NCBI GenBank assembly: GCA_947034885.2 | Contig: OX344752.2 | Coordinates: forward strand, 3,844,001-3,908,000 | Direction: 5' to 3' | DNA from: Thuidium tamariscinum | Taxonomy: Eukaryota > Streptophyta > Bryopsida > Hypnales > Thuidiaceae | Length of the DNA: 64,000 nucleotides | In this document: positions 58,445 through 64,000 of the stretch, piece after piece | Layout: the number at the start of each line of letters is the position of its first letter | Position numbering within the stretch: the first letter of the stretch is position 1 | Translations under genes and position numbers: made by a program | The notes under the pieces: generated by a model | Told to the model about the DNA's origin: nothing | What the model saw: the letters and a program-made list of their open reading frames with translations, nothing else | Database searches by the model: none

Positions 58445-59696
58445 CTGTCCAGAAATCACGAAACCATTATACCATATACTCTGGAAATGAACGACTCTGG
58501 GAAAAGACGCTTAGTTTCTGAGTTTCTCCACCCAAGTAGATAGAACTGAAACACAATACAACATTTAATTCTTAAGCAAAGGAACACAGTTGAGGACTTC
58601 AGCAAAGAAAAAACAGTACGCTTTTGCAGGTATTGAAGAAATTAGTGTAATCAACCATGTTTAATTTGCTCTCTTGTTTACAAAGTCTTCATGTCTGCAC
58701 CTCAGATTTACACAGTGTATGCAGTGTCTAAGGCCACTGAGAGTCCGTGTACATTGGACAAGCGCTCAATAACTGAAATTATATAATACTTCTTAAGCTT
58801 GAACATCGTCTTCTCTAAGTCGCAAACATATTAAACTTGGGAGGAGGAAAACCAATAAAAAAGAGAATATAATGATTGCATAGCACTCATTAAGGAGACT
58901 AAAGGAACGAAACTCTTAGAGGTTGTTTGCTGTACAGTATTTTTGAGAACGCACTAGCACATTCCAGCACTCAGAAACCATCGTCTGCAACATTTTAGTA
59001 TCACACAGTCATCTTTTGCATTCTAGCCAACTTGTAGAAAGAGTTTATGATACGAGTGACTAATTCTGCAACCTCTAGTTAACATTATCGACAAATTCAA
59101 GGCAATGAACTTATGTGACTTTAGAACGCATTAGTGACGTCAAAGAAACATTTGATTCACAAAAAAGGCATCGGTTGCAATTTCTGGCCACTACTGAATC
59201 TAAATTTGTCATCGTGCTTTAGTAGCATAGGAAGCTCCGGTTAATTGGTCCATTACAGTACCAACGGTGGCTGAAGTCTCGCATGATAGCTGACTTCAAC
59301 ATGCTAAAACCCTCAGACGAATTCAATAAGAAAACAACTGCTGCGTCTTCTTTAATTTGGGGTTGCACACTGTCATAGTCAGTTACTAAATTGATCACAA
59401 TGAAATCATAAGCAATCAGTCGATAATTAATACCCAATGACTGCTGATTGTAACAACTTGCTCTGAAGTTTTTTGACGGCAGTGTCATTTATTTCCAGCA
59501 CTATGTGAAGTTGAGAAACTTACTTGCGACCTCGAGTAAGTAGTAGGCAATTGGCAAGTCTGAAAGTCACAACTCCGAAGTCTGAAAGTCGTATTTCCAC
59601 CGAGAGTTTGAACAGGTCTGGAGCGGTTCCTGCGCATCAGCCTCCTTGTCGTGCATCGCAGAGGGATCCTCTTGCCCACTATTCCAACAACAAAAA
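58445..59696. other. Intergenic space between two divergent gene candidates
   Basis: If both gene candidates are real, this stretch holds their divergent promoters or first exons. The minus-strand frame at 59,219-59,488 has no recognisable domain. Confidence 0.35.
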
Positions 59697-62600
59697 TGCC
59701 GATTCCTACAGAATATGAGGTTTTGCGCTTGAACGTGATCAAGCGGAACACCAAATACCTGGAAGATGCACTCCACCACGAGAACTCAGTGTAAGTAATT
59801 CCGTGCAAAACCTCGAGAGCTTGTTTTTAGTACCTTATTCAGTTCAAGCAGAGAGGTCTGCCTCAGCAAGTTCATTTGTTGGGAAATTGAGAAGATATCC
59901 TCTGAGCGCTCTTTGCCGGCCATGGCGGCTGCATCCTGGACTTCCGTGTCTTTTTCTTAGCCACCGGGCGTTGTGGAAGCTGCACTCCAACACACAATTT
60001 TAGTACTTGAAGCATGTTACTATCCAAAATTAGTGCTTGGCCGCTGTAGCCCGCCTTCGCTTTCAACAACCTATATGTTCACCTAGCATTCTAACAGTTC
60101 TCTGAAACTTTGGTAATGGAACTACAGTACTCGATAGAGAGTTCGACCTTCGCTAATCCAGAGAGCGCTGAAACGAAAGCATAGTAAAAAATTCTCTTTC
60201 ATCCTGACCGTGGCTTTTAGATCCAACAACGTGAAGGTAAGGGACAGTTGACACTAGCTGTGCAAGAAGTTAAGCGACTTCGGCAGTGGAGTGTGAGGGT
60301 TCCGATCACCACTCAGAATTTCGTAAGCTTCCGACTACGGATTTGGTCCCGACCATTTTTCACTTCCTCACTGAGTTTTCGTTTAGTTTTTCTTAGTTTT
60401 CACACTCAGTAATTTGAGAAACCGTCGTATCTTGATACGGTTTTCGGGTAACCTACTAATAAATATGATAGAGCATGCACTGAGCGAGTCTCACTTTTCC
60501 CACGGAATGACGTGCAAACTTTACATCTGCTTCACAGGAAAGTTTCACAAATGTCCAATTTGTGCGATTCGTTTGGAAGTGCATGTGAGCTAGCCAGGGT
60601 CCAGGGAAATCTGCCTGGGACCAACACCCGAGGCACACATAGGCTGGAAAGAGGACACGTGCATGGCAAGCGAAGCTTGTAAATGTTGTCGCCCGCTTGA
60701 AATAAAACCCCAACGTGATATCAGTCTCGGAAAGTGTGCCTTGCTGGCAATCCTAATTTTAAACAAGTCGTTGATTTTAGTCACGTCCTTTGGTTTCCGT
60801 CCTACTTTTCTTCCGCGCACCGCCTCAAGTAGTTCATGCGCAGTTGCGCATACACTATAGACTCCTCGCAGCCTGCGGTCATTCACCCAAGAACCTTAGC
60901 TTTTTGAAGTTTAATTTTAGTTTCAGTTATTGTGATACTATTTTGTAGCTTAGTCACTTTCTTTTTCTGAAAACATCTCCCAAACGTGGTATTGTTGAAG
61001 GTTCGGTGAAGGAGTCTTCCGCTGCATCAGTTGATGTAATTTCTGTCTTCAATTCCTGTGGTATTTCGGTGCACTATACTGAACATTAGCAGCTCCCCAC
61101 GTTGCAGGTATGAACAGCTGAATAAACGGGCGTTAGAGGACGCCGAGTTATATTCGAGGACAGGGAGAATTAGGACTCCTTCACCGCCGCCTTCGTCCAA
61201 TTCAGATGGGGATCTTCCAAAGTGTCAGCCCGGGAAAAGTGGAGACACCGAATGCACTAACAATCCCACGGGATATGGTGCGGAAGCTGCTCTTGCACAG
61301 GGTTTTCAGGTGCCTACCTCGCAGGTGGTGGTCGACCTCTCTAGCGACTCAGAGGTCAAATTCTGTTCCTGTGAACAAGTCTCAAAGCAGTGTGACAAGA
61401 ATACCTTCTCTATTGAATCCCCCGACGGGAACACATTTGCCCAGAACTTGAACTGCGATGCAGGCCACTCTGAGAGTGATACTCAAAACCACAATACTGT
61501 GACCTCGGCACAGTGTGGAGGAACTGAAAAGGACTTCATACTAGCGACTAATACTAAAATTGCAACTGACAGCGATTCCTTGTTAGTGCAACGGAGAACT
61601 CAAAGAACCAGCGAGAAAACAACAAATCGATACCACCGGAGCAACTTACATCAAGTAAGATCATTTGAATTCTCTCTTCTCTTCAATGCAAGTAGATTGC
61701 AGCAATGCTGTCATACATAAGTTCCCCCATTGTTTCCATTTCAAACGAAGTTGTTGGAACCAAGTTCTGTGGAGGCCTACAGGTCACTGTAGCTGCACCA
61801 ATCAGTACATTCGTGAAGTCGAACTAGCAGTGAAGAGAAGATTAGTTTTAGCACGTCTGAATATGAAATGAATCCTCTTGCCCCTTGATTTCCATAATAG
61901 TTAAAAACAGTTTGTCGCCGTTCTATGAAAGTGATTGCGCTTCATGGTCAACAGACCAGGGTATATGCATGTTCTTTACCGACGCAGTTCTAATAGAGAA
62001 GACAGTAGTGACCACTTCTACTGAGGGATGTTTTTAAGCAATTTCTTGAAGGTCGACAGAGTTGGAGAGTTCGCCTTCTGTGTAGGTAAGAAGCACTATT
62101 TCATGAGTGAGCCCTAAAAGATTCAAATTTAATCAGCCTTCGAGTGTGAAGTTCAGGTGTGCTCTCTGTACCATTTCTTCAGGAACCAGCCAACGTGGTT
62201 TCTAAAGTTCCGAGCTTCACGAGCGTATTACTGTCATCTTCTCAACTTCTGCTCTATGATATGGAAGGCAGTAGTGATGACGGAAATATTTAAGACTAGT
62301 TTGAAAAAGGATGTCAGCATGTGGCTAAAATTTGAAGTACTCTATCACTCTGTCACTTTGTAGTTCTCGTCTAACTCTTGAATTATAAGTATTCATTTCT
62401 GAATATGACTTATTAGGCTGCAGTTCTTCAAAGGTTCTGAGAGTGGTTTATGTCATGTGCTTGATGTTATAGATTCGAAAGAACAAAATGGTGGCATCTG
62501 AGAGGAGTGAGGGCTACCGGAATCGTCATTGGCCAAGAAAAAATCATCAGCATCAAAGCCAAGGGAAACCAGAGCAAGGAACAAAGCACATGCTGGACCA

Positions 62601-63604
62601 GAAGGAAATGTGAGTGCGGAAGCTGTGGACATGTCAAGTGGAAGAGGTCGGCGGAAAAATGTTGGACCCACTGGATTGGATCGGCTGAAAGGGAAAAAAA
62701 GGGAAAACCCCTATCTCCTGCAGTCGTGGATGTCGTATTTGGCAAGTTACAGAGCGTTGTGCTTGATGTGGACGAACTTCGTAGAAAGAGGGAAGAAGAC
62801 TCTTTGAGATGCGGTCGAGTGGTGAGAACCGTCGGAGGTGACCTCAACCAGATCAATAGCCCTATGCCACCAAGAATTGTGTCACATGAGAACGCCTTGC
62901 AGAAAGATGTGACTGTGACCATGCAGAAGGAGTCTATGAATCCTTCTGGGAATTCATTACCAAATGTAATCTCAACTGGTGAGTTTACCTATTTGTCAAT
63001 TGCGTAATGCAATTTGAGAGTGTAGTACGTCAAAATGGTATTCATCATGTTCAATGTTTTCTGTATTTTTTTCCTATAGATTCTGTCAAACGGTCGGGAA
63101 AGGCATTCATCGACAGCGAGGAAGAAGTGAATGAGGAAGAGGAAGGTCCAGCCGTAGACGAGCTTCTAAAAGAAACACGTCAAGCCCACATTGAGCAACA
63201 AGTGGGAACTCCCGAAAGAACTCGTAGCCTAGTTCCTCGTGTTGTGCTGCAAAGCGCAATGCAGGAAGACCATGAATTTGAACCTGTGAATCCATCTTCA
63301 CATGTGTCTCAGAATCGTAGAACATATTCACAGAATCCAGCATCGGACATTCACTACCACGACACTGTAAGTATCTGTCTCGATTTTTTAGTGTTCACAT
63401 ATTCTTTTCTTTGCCTTCGAAAATTTTGAGTGACCCCTGGATTCAGAGACTTAGATTCATTCATTTCTGTAAATGGCTCCAAGTTTCTCATTTGACCACC
63501 TGTGAAGTTATCCTGCCCACTAATTTGTTCTATTTTTTTTTCTAGCCTTCTAGAATGAGAGAAGGAATTCAGAACGTCTCTCAAAGACAAGGAACGCCCT
63601 CACC
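59697..63604 (+). CDS. Unrecognised multi-exon gene candidate (plus strand), approximate span
   Basis: Exon 1 59,697-59,790 (MPIPTEYEVLRLNVIKRNTK...HHENS) ends at CAGT|GTAAGT and joins in frame to exon 2 61,108-61,654 (GTTGCAG|G; VYEQLNKRALEDAELYSRTG, a Ser/Pro-rich part, then a low-complexity acidic part). Later coding blocks: about 62,510-62,956 (basic SKPRETRARNKAH; then VVDVVFGKLQSVVLDVDELR), 63,080-63,366 (DSVKRSGKAFIDSEEEVNEE; acidic), and from 63,545 (PSRMREGIQNVSQRQGTPSP). Junction 62,956/63,080 keeps frame (ACT G|AT TCT), as does 63,366/63,545. Within the third block the reading frame changes at an A/G run near 62,693-62,706. No known domain was recognised. It could be a transposon accessory gene or a captured host gene, and the 3' end runs into a GC-rich repeat. 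Confidence 0.4.
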
Positions 63605-63606
63605 AA

Positions 63607-64000
63607 GGTTGACGAATCACTACGTCCAGGGCAAAATTACGTCCAAAATCCGGACGTCCGGACGTAGTGGACGTAGTGGACGCTGTCCTCGGCGACCGGC
63701 GGACGGAGCAGCGGACGGAACTGCGGACGGCCAGGCGGGCGGTCGGCCTGCGGACGGGAGGACGGATGAGCGGGCGGTCGATTGCATTTCTGGATTTAGG
63801 GTTTTCAAATAACATGTAAAGTAGATGGCTTGAAAAGCGACCCTTTAAGGGCAGGGTTGACGAATCGGTACGTCCAGGCCAAAATTACGTCCAAAATCCG
63901 GACGTCCGGACTTAGTGGACGTAGTGGACGTTGTCCTCGGCGACCGGCGGACGGAGAAGCGAACGAAACTGCGGACGGGCAGACGGGTGGTCGGCCTGCG
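63607..64000. repeat. GC-rich 248-bp direct repeat, cut by window end
   Basis: Two copies start ggttgacgaatc at 63,607 and 63,855. Each continues with .tacgtccagg.caaaattac, gtccaaaatccggacgtccg, gac.tagtggacgtagtgga and a 'cggacgg'-rich tail. The first copy holds an inverted pair CACTACGTCC...GGACGTAGTG. Composition differs sharply from the flanks. Confidence 0.8.

Noticed and set aside
60590..60886. Minus-strand ORF of 98 residues inside the first intron of the plus-strand gene candidate
   Set aside because: Some stretches (ELLEAVRGRKVGRKPKDVTK) look exon-like, but no splice partners, family or second copy could be found. Left unassigned.
1..64000. tRNA, rRNA, riboswitch or CRISPR features
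   Set aside because: None recognised by eye. A covariance-model scan would be needed to exclude a tRNA, but no candidate stood out.

Overview
The window is nuclear DNA from a plant, shown by three intronless F-box/kelch genes of the plant KISS-ME-DEADLY type, a plant-type CACTA (En/Spm) transposase with canonical GT-AG introns, and many plant-style MITEs. The genes are GC-rich islands in a very AT-rich, repeat-laden background. A large-genome non-seed land plant (fern, lycophyte or bryophyte) would fit, but the sequence does not prove it. No rRNA, tRNA, CRISPR array or operon was recognised.

Layout. (1) Three paralogous F-box/kelch genes lie in the same orientation near 1.9-3.1, 27.6-28.8 and 41.6-42.8 kb. 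Each sits in a repeated unit of 3 to 3.7 kb containing a TATA-like box, a long leader with a 19-codon upstream ORF, the intronless gene, and a 3' flank of up to four degenerate repeats. A wider colinear duplication also relates about 16.6-29.8 kb to about 34.9-44.0 kb. (2) Between the genes is a museum of mostly non-autonomous DNA transposons, many with intact ends and target-site duplications (TSDs): six relatives of a roughly 720-790 bp family (five complete, all with 4-bp TSDs), two CACTA-type hairpin MITEs, a pair of 365-bp Tourist-like elements in opposite orientation, two TA-flanked Stowaway-like elements, and a 737-bp insertion at TTAA. (3) A pogo/Tigger-like transposase on the minus strand (22.6-25.3 kb) keeps its DDD triad but has three in-frame stops and one frameshift. 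Its N-terminal extension contains eleven 12-residue repeats. (4) A large CACTA-type element starts at 46,199 with a CACTA terminus. Its minus-strand transposase gene (tnp2, DUF4218 and DUF4216 regions) occupies about 48.6-56.0 kb and carries one premature TGA. The opposite terminus was not found in the window. (5) From 57 kb to the end, two divergently oriented, unrecognised multi-exon gene candidates can be pieced together from splice sites. The right-hand one runs into a GC-rich 248-bp direct repeat.

How it works together: the F-box proteins are probably substrate receptors of SCF ubiquitin ligases. The rest is transposon-derived. The transposase genes are broken at base level, so mobility would need intact copies elsewhere. 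The most noteworthy items are the uncharacterised family with 4-bp TSDs, the TTAA insertion, the repeat-bearing pogo transposase, the conserved upstream ORFs and 3' arrays of the F-box genes, and the unassigned gene pair at the right end.
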